Positions 1 to 6,184 of a stretch of 10,753 nucleotides of DNA are shown here, piece after piece (position 1 is the stretch's first letter; every line of letters begins with the position of its first letter). The notes below the pieces were generated by a model that did not search any database, had not been told where the DNA came from, and was given only the letters and a program-made list of their open reading frames with translations. This stretch comes from CALBLZ01 sp041917855. GTDB lineage: Bacteria; Patescibacteriota; UBA1384; CAILIB01. The stretch spans positions 1 to 10,753 of the forward strand of contig JAYRWT010000043.1 of assembly GCA_041917855.1 (NCBI GenBank), in the 5' to 3' direction. The position numbers were made by a program, and so were the translations under genes.

Positions 1-338
1 ACCTGGGCCAACAGATCTGCACCGGACCCCGCAAAGAGACTGTGTTCCCCTCCCAGATCGTTAATGACTAGTGCTTTGATCTCTGCGAAGTTGCCTGCTG
101 CACAGAGTAGAGTGGTTCGGTGCTCGCCTTCTCTCTTGAAGGCTGCAAACCTTACATCCTGCTTGAGCAACTCTAGCACGAGCTTGACGCGCGCATTCTC
201 TTGGCGCGTCTCCAGGGCCTCGTTAGCTCTGTCGTGATCAGCGGCATAAAAGCCGCGCGCCTTCTTCTCCTGATCGATGTAAGCTGCCAGGACCGCCCTT
301 ACAGCAGCCGAGGTTCCATTCAAGTTGTCGTGGTCCAT
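1..338 (-). CDS. Partial protein with ankyrin-like segment (N-terminal 112 residues)
   Basis: An open frame with no stop runs leftward from ATG at 338 off the left edge of the window. The start is well supported: AAAGGAG lies 6 bases upstream of the ATG. The product begins MDHDNLNGTS and is helical and charged through about residue 75. A segment near residues 80-112 (TTLLCAAGNFAEIKALV followed by SGADLLAQ) resembles the TPLH-AA-G-E-LL-GAD pattern of an ankyrin repeat, though with an insertion before GAD. No signal peptide or membrane segment is visible. It is transcribed divergently from the rpsF cluster, so the 339-517 gap holds promoters for both directions. Ankyrin repeats usually mediate protein-protein binding, but one imperfect repeat is weak evidence. 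The reality of the gene is more certain than the family. Confidence 0.72.
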   Translation of the reverse strand, partial: MDHDNLNGTSAAVRAVLAAYIDQEKKARGFYAADHDRANEALETRQENARVKLVLELLKQDVRFAAFKREGEHRTTLLCAAGNFAEIKALVINDLGGEHSLFAGSGADLLAQ

Positions 339-416
339 GGTTCTCCTTTGGCAGCCCTTGCTGCCACAATCCTGACCCAAAACTAACAGAAACCTGACAA
401 AACTCAATCTAACTCA

Positions 417-445
417 TTGCGGCTAGTCCCCTTTTCTGGTACAGT
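417..445 (+). promoter_or_regulatory. Promoter of the rpsF-ssb-rpsR-efp cluster
   Basis: TTGCGG (417-422) and TACAGT (440-445) are separated by exactly 17 bases, and TGG immediately before TACAGT gives an extended -10 (TGn). The predicted start site is near 452, leaving a leader of about 65 nt before rpsF. The same TTGCGG box with 17-base spacing occurs before the 142-residue gene at 6266-6294. Confidence 0.6.
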
Positions 446-455
446 AGCTCTGCCA

Positions 456-506
456 TTGGTTAGTATCTAAACCAAAACAACCCATCAGATTCAGCGCTCA
501 GCGCTG
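456..506 (+). promoter_or_regulatory. rpsF leader with two hairpins, possible S6:S18 autoregulatory site
   Basis: Two inverted repeats lie in the leader. TTGGTT (456-461) pairs with AACCAA (470-475), and CAGCGC (492-497) pairs with GCGCTG (501-506) around a TCA loop. The second ends 11 bases before the rpsF ATG, where a ribosome binding site would be, and no Shine-Dalgarno sequence is present. In many bacteria the S6:S18 complex binds its own rpsF leader. Here rpsF and rpsR are co-transcribed, which fits, but I did not confirm the conserved S6:S18 binding motif. Confidence 0.35.
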
Positions 507-517
507 GTAATTGTCAT

Positions 518-1054
518 ATGTCAGTCAACACCTACGAAGTCACCTTCATTCTTGGCGAGGAAGCTACGGAGAAAGACGCTCAGGCTAAAGTTGCAGAACT
601 CGAAAAGTACCTTGGTACTCTAGAGGGCAGCATCACCAAAACCGAGCTCTGGGGCCGTCGCGAACTCGCGTACAAAATCCGTCGCCACCGTAGTGGTTTC
701 TACACCACCATCTGGATCACCCTTCCTGCCAAGCAGGTAGCCACCCTTGAAAAGCAGCTGCGCTTTGACGAATCAGTTATCCGCTCCCTTGTTACCGTTG
801 CCTACACCACTGCTCAGCCAGGTAGTCTCTACCCTGTTGTAGAGGAAGAAGCTCCTGCTAAGCCACGTGCTAAGCGCGGTGAAAAGACGGAGGAAACTGT
901 TACCGCCGAAGAAGAGCTCCGTCGCACTACCAAAACCAGCACTAAAAAAGCTGCTAAGGAAGAAGTGACAGAAGATGAAGAACTCGATTCAGAAGAAGAC
1001 CGCCTCAAGAAGCTCGATGAAGCTCTTGGCGACATTCTCACCGACGAGGAATAA
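518..1054 (+). CDS. rpsF: 30S ribosomal protein S6 with long charged C-terminal tail
   Basis: The first ~95 residues are a typical S6 ferredoxin-like domain. It opens with YEVTFILG and carries the ELWGRRELAYKIRRHRSGFY strand region, where S6 contacts 16S rRNA and S18. S6 sits in the platform of the small subunit, pairing with S18, which is encoded two genes downstream. The protein is 178 residues, against roughly 95-135 in most bacteria. The extra ~75 residues (from about 103) are a low-complexity tail rich in Glu, Lys and Thr that ends in an acidic helix-like stretch (EDRLKKLDEALGDIL). The start at 518 matches the family's usual N-terminus. No Shine-Dalgarno sequence precedes it. The gene leads the rpsF-ssb-rpsR-efp cluster. 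Confidence 0.95.
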   Translation: MSVNTYEVTFILGEEATEKDAQAKVAELEKYLGTLEGSITKTELWGRRELAYKIRRHRSGFYTTIWITLPAKQVATLEKQLRFDESVIRSLVTVAYTTAQPGSLYPVVEEEAPAKPRAKRGEKTEETVTAEEELRRTTKTSTKKAAKEEVTEDEELDSEEDRLKKLDEALGDILTDEE

Positions 1055-1078
1055 TCTTACTCCACGTAACTACCACCC

Positions 1079-1555
1079 ATGCTCAACCTAAATCGTATAG
1101 AAGTTATCGGAAACCTTACCCGCGATCCTGAGCAGCGGTTTACAACTACAAACCAGTCAGTCGTTTCTGTAACTGTAGCTACCAACCGTCGCTACAAAGA
1201 CCAAACCGGCAACTGGGTAGACTCCCCAGCTGAGTACCACGACATTGTAATCTGGGCACAGCTAGGCGAGCGATGCGCACAAATCCTTAAAAAGGGTGAC
1301 CGCATCTACGTCGCTGGTCGTCTGCAGACCCGTTCCTGGGAAGCACAAGACGGTCAAAAGAAGTACAAAACCGAAATCATTGCCGACTCCGTGATTGGTC
1401 CAGACCAGATCAATAAGAACATGGGCGGCGCAATGGGTGGCGATGACTTTGCTATGCCAGATACGGCAGCAAAGGCTCCAGCCAAAAAGTCATCAGCCAA
1501 GGCCTCTGAGCCAGCAGCTGAAGACGAAATTAACATTGAAGACATTCCATTCTAA
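1079..1555 (+). CDS. ssb: Single-stranded DNA-binding protein
   Basis: This is a 158-residue SSB. Residues 1-~108 form the OB fold: NRIEVIGNLTRDPE at the start, FTTTNQSVVSVTVATNR, then a Trp-containing strand (IVIWAQLGERC) and the KKGDRIYVAGRLQTRSW motif. A Gly/Ala/Lys-rich flexible linker follows. The protein ends INIEDIPF, the acidic-amphipathic tip that in characterised SSBs recruits replication and repair partners such as Pol III chi, PriA and RecO. It binds and protects single-stranded DNA during replication. Placement between rpsF and rpsR is the classic bacterial arrangement. It starts 24 bases after rpsF with no visible Shine-Dalgarno sequence. Confidence 0.96.
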   Translation: MLNLNRIEVIGNLTRDPEQRFTTTNQSVVSVTVATNRRYKDQTGNWVDSPAEYHDIVIWAQLGERCAQILKKGDRIYVAGRLQTRSWEAQDGQKKYKTEIIADSVIGPDQINKNMGGAMGGDDFAMPDTAAKAPAKKSSAKASEPAAEDEINIEDIPF

Positions 1556-1564
1556 GTTTTATTC

Positions 1565-1813
1565 ATGCCTCCATCACACAAGTCACAGACTAAGGGCGGC
1601 TACCCTGTTGCACGCAAGCGTCGTGCCCAGATCGCACGCTCTGTTCGCGAGATTGACCACAAAAACCTCGCTCTAATCAAGCGCTACACCAACGAGTGGG
1701 GCCAGATTGAATCACGTCGCCGCAGTGGCAATGCGCCTGCAACCCAGCGCATGATTGCTACCGCCATTAAGCGCGCACGTCACCTTGCTTTACTGCCATT
1801 CGTTAAGCGCTAG
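1565..1813 (+). CDS. rpsR: 30S ribosomal protein S18
   Basis: An 82-residue basic protein with the S18 core: IDHKNLALIKRYTNEWGQIESRR (split across residues ~34-56), then the TG-like turn (SGNAPATQRMIATAIKRARHL) and the terminal LLPF segment followed by VKR. The family is usually about 75-90 residues. S18 binds 16S rRNA in the platform together with S6. Residues 1-25 form a Lys/Arg-rich N-terminal arm (RKRR at about 17-20). The gene starts 9 bases after ssb stops and ends 5 bases before efp. It has no Shine-Dalgarno sequence, so translation probably depends on coupling from upstream genes. Confidence 0.95.
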   Translation: MPPSHKSQTKGGYPVARKRRAQIARSVREIDHKNLALIKRYTNEWGQIESRRRSGNAPATQRMIATAIKRARHLALLPFVKR

Positions 1814-1818
1814 TTACT

Positions 1819-2382
1819 ATGCTTGGAATTACCGACCTTAAAACCGGTACTACTATCGACATGGAGGGTAACCCTTTTGTCGTAGTTGATTACCAGCACA
1901 GCAAAATGGGCCGCGGCGGCGCAGTACTGCGTACTAAGCTCCGCAACCTAAAGACTGGTGCCGTTGTTGATATCACCTTTAAGAGTAGTGACAAATTCGA
2001 AGAAGCAGTCCTGCAAAAGCGCTCATGCTCCTTCCTCTACGCTGAGGGTGATAGCTACAGCTTTATGGACAGTGAAAGCTTTGACCAGTTTACCTTGACC
2101 AAGGCCGAAGTTGGTGACAAAGCCCGCTTCCTAAAAGAAGGTGCAGAGATTCAAATTCTCTTCTACGAAGAGAAGCCAGTCAGCATTGTTCTGCCAATCA
2201 AGATGGAGTTTGAGATCACCCACACCGAACCTGGTGTTAAGGGTGATACCGCCCAGGGAGGTACTAAGCCTGCCACAATTGAGACTGGCGCAACCATCAC
2301 CGTTCCCCTGTTTGTAAAGATTGGCGACATCGTCCGTGTAAATACCGAAGAAGGCACCTACGTAGAGCGCGCCAACAAGTAG
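1819..2382 (+). CDS. efp: Translation elongation factor P
   Basis: A full-length 187-residue EF-P with the KOW-like N-terminal domain (residues 1-~65), central OB domain (~66-127) and C-terminal OB domain (~128-187). The signature near the C-terminus (TGATITVPLFVKIGDIVRVNTEEG) is clear. EF-P enters the ribosomal E site and rescues stalling at polyproline. The tip of the loop that reaches the peptidyl-transferase centre reads K29-M30-G31-R32-G33-G34-A35, so the modified position is Arg rather than Lys, and Met replaces the usual Pro. Arg occupies this site in EarP-rhamnosylated EF-Ps, but no EarP is visible here and CPR EF-Ps may be unmodified. It begins 5 bases after rpsR with no Shine-Dalgarno sequence. 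Confidence 0.95.
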   Translation: MLGITDLKTGTTIDMEGNPFVVVDYQHSKMGRGGAVLRTKLRNLKTGAVVDITFKSSDKFEEAVLQKRSCSFLYAEGDSYSFMDSESFDQFTLTKAEVGDKARFLKEGAEIQILFYEEKPVSIVLPIKMEFEITHTEPGVKGDTAQGGTKPATIETGATITVPLFVKIGDIVRVNTEEGTYVERANK

Positions 2383-2384
2383 GT

Positions 2385-2606
2385 ATGCGCCACTACCTCC
2401 CAATGTTCGCCCGCCATGCGATTGTAGGCGGGTTTTTGGGTTTTATTACCACCTTTTTGATTGACTCTTACCTAGACAGTGAGAGCAAGCTATTAGTGCT
2501 ACTCCTGTTTATTGGCTTGTCCGTGATTGCTGGTAGTATGCTTGAGCTCTACTTTCCAGCGGCGCAAGGCAAAAAGAGCGTAGCCGACGAAGATATTGTT
2601 GAGTAG
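2385..2606 (+). CDS. Small two-helix membrane protein, unknown function
   Basis: A 73-residue product starting 2 bases after the efp stop. It has two hydrophobic segments: about residues 11-30 (IVGGFLGFITTFLI core) and 35-56 (LLVLLLFIGLSVIAGSMLEL core), joined by a short polar SYLDSESK turn. The C-terminal ~15 residues are charged and end DEDIVE. That pattern suggests a membrane hairpin with both ends on the same side. I recognise no family. Its first codons contain a terminator-like hairpin with a T-run (2410-2437), so transcripts from efp would often end inside this gene. ATG at 2403 is an alternative start. Coding status is likely but not certain. Confidence 0.6.
   Translation: MRHYLPMFARHAIVGGFLGFITTFLIDSYLDSESKLLVLLLFIGLSVIAGSMLELYFPAAQGKKSVADEDIVE
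2410..2437 (+). terminator. Intrinsic terminator or attenuator inside the start of the 73-residue gene
   Basis: CCCGCC (2410-2415) pairs with GGCGGG (2427-2432) around an 11-base loop and is followed directly by TTTTT, then GGGTTTT. This is a good rho-independent terminator for the rpsF-efp operon, but it falls within codons ~9-18 of the downstream reading frame. Translation of that frame could melt the hairpin. Confidence 0.55.
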
Positions 2607-2628
2607 CAGAATACTCGCGTGTTATACT
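2599..2628 (+). promoter_or_regulatory. Promoter of the coiled-coil gene
   Basis: TTGAGT (2599-2604) and TATACT (2623-2628) are 18 bases apart, with an extended -10 (TGT before TATACT). The -35 overlaps the last codons of the preceding gene. The predicted start is near 2635, giving a leader of about 20 nt that contains AAGGAGGG shortly before the ATG at 2656. Confidence 0.6.
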
Positions 2629-2655
2629 AAAAGCCACAAGCAATAAGGAGGGACT

Positions 2656-3711
2656 ATGCTCAAGTGGCTCATGGGACAATCAGATGAAAAGCAGGCTACG
2701 CCAGCAAGTTCATCACCATCAACAAGTACGGTACCAGCTAGTCCAGCGACTACTACTTCTGGCAGTGCTACACCTGCCACAACCACAACGCCTGCACCCA
2801 GTGTACCAGCAACTGAGCAACCGGCAGCTGCAGTTGTTGGTAAACCAGTGGCCTGGGTAACGCCAGCAACGCCGCCTACTCCCGCTGCTGCGCCAATGCC
2901 TGCACCAGCACCTCCTGCCCCCGCTCCAGCCTCAGACGCTGCAGCAACTCCAGTTGTACAGCCTGCCACAACTGAAGAGCCAACTAGCAAGCAAGAGGTA
3001 GTACAAGAACCAAAAGACGAGGCAAAGATTGAGATTAAGCTAGACCCTAGCTTTACTGAAACTACCCCTGCAGCTAGCACCTCCCCAGAAGGCACAGAGA
3101 AAGCCGTACGCTCAGAAACTAATGACGGGCAAGTACCGGCAGAATCTGTCGCAACAAGCTCTATCTTCCCTGACAACTCTGACATCTTCTCTGACTTACT
3201 CGAAACTGACGTAAAGCCTGAGCCTAACAACGAGCAAGTACCAGAAGCACCTGCAGCAGATCAGTCAGCCACCGAATCAATGCCTGAGCCCAAACCTGAA
3301 GAAGCTGAGGAGGTTCACACTGAGTACACTGCAACCATTAGCCCAGAAGAGCCTACTCACCAGGCTGAACCTGTGCACGCCGAACCAGACCACGCCCCAG
3401 CAGTACCTACCGAGACAGAGCCTGTAGACGAACAAGAACTCCCAGATGTTGCCGCCGAGGTAAAGCGCATTCTAAATGAGCGCTGGTTGGACTATAGTCA
3501 CAAGCAAATTTCCCAGCTTGAGACCGAGCTAGCAGAAGTAACCACCGAAATTGAAGCCGCCGAGCAAAAGCGTCACGAGATTGAGCAAGGTCTGGCCGAA
3601 ATGCGCAGCAACAAAGAGAGCACTACTCGTAAAATTGAGAGCTGGAAACGCAAACTAGAGGAAGCCAAAGAAACCTCTGATAAGATAATTAGCAACCTAG
3701 AAGCACTCTAG
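2656..3711 (+). CDS. Pro/Ala/Thr-rich disordered protein with C-terminal coiled coil
   Basis: A 351-residue protein with a strong ribosome site (AAGGAGGG ending about 5 bases before ATG) and its own promoter. Residues 1-8 are a short amphipathic start (MLKWLMGQ). Residues ~10-110 are low-complexity Pro/Ala/Thr/Ser with repeated PAP-type runs, and ~110-260 are acidic and Glu/Pro-rich. Residues ~262-351 form a predicted alpha-helical coiled coil (LETELAEVTTEIEAAEQK onward, ending KIISNLEAL). There is no cleavable signal peptide and no membrane segment. The build, a long flexible linker attached to an oligomerising helix, suggests a scaffold or tether, but that is inference and I recognise no family. 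The opposite strand also has a long open frame, a by-product of the biased composition. Confidence 0.82.
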   Translation: MLKWLMGQSDEKQATPASSSPSTSTVPASPATTTSGSATPATTTTPAPSVPATEQPAAAVVGKPVAWVTPATPPTPAAAPMPAPAPPAPAPASDAAATPVVQPATTEEPTSKQEVVQEPKDEAKIEIKLDPSFTETTPAASTSPEGTEKAVRSETNDGQVPAESVATSSIFPDNSDIFSDLLETDVKPEPNNEQVPEAPAADQSATESMPEPKPEEAEEVHTEYTATISPEEPTHQAEPVHAEPDHAPAVPTETEPVDEQELPDVAAEVKRILNERWLDYSHKQISQLETELAEVTTEIEAAEQKRHEIEQGLAEMRSNKESTTRKIESWKRKLEEAKETSDKIISNLEAL

Positions 3712-3730
3712 TTTTCTTAGATAAACGGTA

Positions 3731-3764
3731 AAGGACCCAAGCGCATAGCAGCGCAAGGGTCCTT
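3731..3764. terminator. Hairpin downstream of the coiled-coil gene, probable terminator
   Basis: AAGGACCC (3731-3738) pairs with GGGTCCTT (3757-3764). Inside it, GCGC (3741-3744) pairs with GCGC (3751-3754), separated from the outer stem by an AA/AA internal loop, with an ATAGCA loop at the tip. The T content after it is poor on both strands (GTTCGTCT rightward, TACCGTTTAT leftward). It could end the coiled-coil transcript, or be the first helix of a structured RNA. Confidence 0.45.
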
Positions 3765-3777
3765 GTTCGTCTAGGAG

Positions 3778-3987
3778 TGCCTAAGCGTAGGCAGTTAGTC
3801 GGGGGTGGGACGAGTGGTTTGCCCACCACTTGGATGATTTGCCACCCCTAAAGAGTGGCGTTTGTTTGCTGCTCCTGCACAGCAGCCTGATAAGTCGCTG
3901 AGACTTGGCCCCACGGTGCTGGGGACAGCGCGACCTGCTCTAGTGTCAGTACAGCCTTGGGCCCCTAGAGAGGGTTCGGGGCTTTTT
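3778..3987 (+). ncRNA. Candidate structured RNA of unknown class
   Basis: The stretch 3712-4170 (459 bases) has no credible gene. It contains a run of nested hairpins: TGCCTA/TAGGCA (3778-3793), GGGGTGG/CCACCCC enclosing AGTGGT/ACCACT (about 3802-3848), GCTGCT/AGCAGC, AAGTC/GACTT, and CCCC/GGGG inside a GTCGCTG/CAGCGCGAC stem. The last element is GCCCC (3961-3965) with GGGGC (3978-3982) followed by TTTTT, a rightward terminator. Two further hairpins follow at 3988-4001 and 4014-4028. I checked for tmRNA, RNase P, SRP and tRNA hallmarks and found none. No convincing rightward promoter was seen. A weak leftward one (TTGACT, 18 bases, AATACT) exists near 4075-4110, so strand is uncertain. Confidence 0.35.
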
Positions 3988-4119
3988 GCTCAGTGATGAG
4001 CGGTTAGAGTGATCCGCTGCAGTAGCGGAAAGGCTGATACCTCTAGCTTGGCCAGTGCAGCCAATGCTAGCACCACTAGTATTTACGCTTATTCTTGCCT
4101 TAGTCAAGTGAATCACCCA

Positions 4120-4148
4120 AAAATACCGGCCCTAAGGGCCGGTATTTT
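4120..4148 (-). terminator. Terminator of the groES-groEL operon
   Basis: A perfect 13-base inverted repeat, with arms at 4120-4132 and 4136-4148 (AAAATACCGGCCC and its complement), has a 3-base loop. In the leftward direction it ends in TATTTTT just after the groEL stop (4171-4173). The arms end in A/T runs on both sides, so it could also stop rightward transcripts from the 3712-4100 region. Confidence 0.88.
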
Positions 4149-4170
4149 GCTTCCGGTACTCTTGAATACC

Positions 4171-5799
4171 TTAGTAATCCATGCCACCCATTCCGCCTGC
4201 CGGCATAGCCGGAGCTTCTGGTTTTGGCTTTTCTGAGATTAGCACTTCGGTGGTAAGCACCATGGCTGCAACTGAGGCGGCGTTGGTGAGCGCAGAGGAA
4301 GTAACCTTGAAAGGATCGATAATACCCGCTTCCAGCATGTTCACGTACTCGCCGGTTAGGGCGTTGTACCCAATACCCTTAGCTGAGGTGCGCACTTCTT
4401 TGGCAACAACAGCGCCATCTACACCGGCATTCATCGCAATCTGACGTAGAGGCTGCTCTAGTGCGCGCTTGAGCATGTCTACACCAATCTGCTCTTCACC
4501 CTGCAGCTTGAGCTTGTCTAGGGCGTCTATGGCATCTACAAGGGCTACGCCACCGCCTGGCAAAATGCCGCCGTCTACTTCATCTACAGCAGCCTTGGTA
4601 GCGGCCAGGGCGTCTTCAATACGGTACTTCTTTTCCTTCATTTCAACTTCGGTGGCCGCACCAACCTTGATTACACCAACCCCGCCAGAAAGCTTAGCTA
4701 AGCGCTCACGTAGCTTTTCTTTGTCGTAGGTAGATTCGGTCTTTTCAATCTGACCTTTAATCTGGCTCACGCGCAACTCAATCTCTTTCTTATTGCCCTT
4801 GCCACCAACGATAGTGGTTTTTTCCTTGGTTGCCATTACTTTATCGGCACGACCAAGCAGGTCTACGGTCACGTTCTCCAGCTTAATGCCGAGCTCATCG
4901 GAGACAACCTGGGCTCCGGTTAGAGCGGCAATGTCACGTAGCATCTCCTTGCGACGATCACCAAAGCTCGGAGCCTTAATTGCCAGGGTGTTAAAGCTGC
5001 CGCGAATCTTGTTCAGTAGTAGTGTGGTGAGTGCTTCACCGTCTACATCCTCGGCAATAATCACCAGATTCTTGCGGCCCATCTGCGCCATACTCTCAAG
5101 GAGTGGCAGTAGTTCCTGGATGGATGAAATCTTTTTGTCAGAAATCAGGATGAGGGCGTCGGTAAAGACAGCCTCCATGCGCTGTGGATCAGTCACCATG
5201 TATGGACTGATGTAGCCGTTATCAAACTGCAAACCTTCTACTACATCTGTTGAGTAACCAAAAGTCTGGCCTTCTTCTACGGTGATTACACCAGCGCGGC
5301 CTACCTTGGTCATTACATCGGCAATCAGTTTGCCAACCTCTGGATCACCGGCAGAGATGCTGGCCACATGAGCAATATCCTCACCTTTTACCTCTTTTCG
5401 CATCTTACGGAGCGCATCTACTACAGCGTGAGCGCCTTTCTCAATGCCATGACGTACGATCATTGGGTTAGCACCTGCGGCAACAACCTTTAAGCCCTCG
5501 TTAATCATAGCCTGGGCCAAAACGGTGGCCGTAGTAGTACCATCGCCCGCTACATCGTTAGTCTTTGAGGCAACCTCTTTAATCAGTTGCGCCCCCATGT
5601 TCTCAAACTTGTCTTCAAGCTCGATTTCTTTTGCAATGGTTACGCCGTCGTTGGTGATCACCGGGCCGCCAAAGCTTTTTTCAATTACTACGTTACGGCC
5701 CTTAGGGCCAAGGGTAACCTTAACTGAGTCCGCTAAGGTGTTCACGCCCAGCTTAAGCTTGGCACGGGCTTCATCTGAGAAAGCAATCATTTTTGGCAT
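4171..5799 (-). CDS. groEL: Chaperonin GroEL (Hsp60)
   Basis: A 542-residue group I chaperonin of normal length. The ATP-binding landmarks are present: TLGPKGRNVVI (residues ~29-39), NDG with Asp51, and GDGTTTAT (85-92) with Asp86. The C-terminus ends in GGMGGMDY, a short version of the usual Gly-Met tail. GroEL forms a double heptameric ring that encloses unfolded proteins and closes with GroES, encoded 20 bases upstream. A small insertion of about three residues (VDEVDGGILPGGG where E. coli has VEEGVVAGGG) lies in the intermediate/equatorial region. AGGAG about 7 bases before the ATG supports the start. It is co-transcribed with groES from the 6185-6213 promoter and ends at the 4120-4148 terminator. 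Confidence 0.98.
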   Translation of the reverse strand: MPKMIAFSDEARAKLKLGVNTLADSVKVTLGPKGRNVVIEKSFGGPVITNDGVTIAKEIELEDKFENMGAQLIKEVASKTNDVAGDGTTTATVLAQAMINEGLKVVAAGANPMIVRHGIEKGAHAVVDALRKMRKEVKGEDIAHVASISAGDPEVGKLIADVMTKVGRAGVITVEEGQTFGYSTDVVEGLQFDNGYISPYMVTDPQRMEAVFTDALILISDKKISSIQELLPLLESMAQMGRKNLVIIAEDVDGEALTTLLLNKIRGSFNTLAIKAPSFGDRRKEMLRDIAALTGAQVVSDELGIKLENVTVDLLGRADKVMATKEKTTIVGGKGNKKEIELRVSQIKGQIEKTESTYDKEKLRERLAKLSGGVGVIKVGAATEVEMKEKKYRIEDALAATKAAVDEVDGGILPGGGVALVDAIDALDKLKLQGEEQIGVDMLKRALEQPLRQIAMNAGVDGAVVAKEVRTSAKGIGYNALTGEYVNMLEAGIIDPFKVTSSALTNAASVAAMVLTTEVLISEKPKPEAPAMPAGGMGGMDY

Positions 5800-5819
5800 G
5801 GTTTCTCCTGTATTTCTTA

Positions 5820-6110
5820 CTATTTAATGACGCCGAGAATATCGTGACTCTCGAGTATGTAGTAGTCTTCGTTGTCGATTTTAACCTCTGTTGGGCCGTA
5901 CTTTGTAAACATAACAGTACCGCCAACCTCTACGCCCATCTCTTTAAAGCTCACAAGGGTTTGAGCATGGTACTTTCCCTGGCCAACAGCAATCACCTTG
6001 CCGGTTTGTGGCTTTTCCTTAGCGCTATCTGGCAGTAAAATTCCGCCCTTGGTCATCTCTTCACTATCCAGTGGTTTAACCAGAATGTGGTCTCCAATCG
6101 GGTGCAGCAT
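5820..6110 (-). CDS. groES: Co-chaperonin GroES
   Basis: A 96-residue GroES of standard length. The core starts IGDHILVKPLDSEE and carries the mobile loop that docks on GroEL (EMTKGGILLPDSA, residues ~18-30). The conserved TGKVIAVGQG and MFTKYGPTEVKIDNEDY segments follow. It forms the heptameric lid of the GroEL chamber. It lies first in a two-gene operon with groEL, 20 bases apart. The region before the ATG (AACCTTCAGACT) has no Shine-Dalgarno sequence, in contrast to groEL. The 5' leader is about 70 nt. Confidence 0.97.
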   Translation of the reverse strand: MLHPIGDHILVKPLDSEEMTKGGILLPDSAKEKPQTGKVIAVGQGKYHAQTLVSFKEMGVEVGGTVMFTKYGPTEVKIDNEDYYILESHDILGVIK

Positions 6111-6184
6111 AGTCTGAAGGTTATCTTATATTTTTTAGGCATCAACCGCTTTTGGGGCGATTTTTTACCCTGGTATGCATTCAA

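Noticed and set aside
2622..3230. Long leftward open frame opposite the Pro/Ala/Thr-rich gene
   Set aside because: Its Ala/Gly/Val/Ser-rich product mirrors the low-complexity codons of the sense strand. The sense frame has a promoter and AAGGAGGG; this one has neither.
3720..4118. tmRNA or RNase P RNA in the gap before groEL
   Set aside because: Read on both strands. No tRNA-like ends or plausible tag frame ending in LAA for tmRNA, and no GAGGAAAGTCC-type or GGTAAGGGTG-type blocks for RNase P.
4009..4236. 75-codon rightward frame in the gap before groEL
   Set aside because: It crosses the groEL terminator hairpin and the end of groEL, has no ribosome site and no protein-like pattern.
4181..5827. 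Several rightward open frames opposite groEL
   Set aside because: All lie antisense to an unambiguous groEL and have Ser/Thr/Ala-rich compositions typical of antisense shadows.
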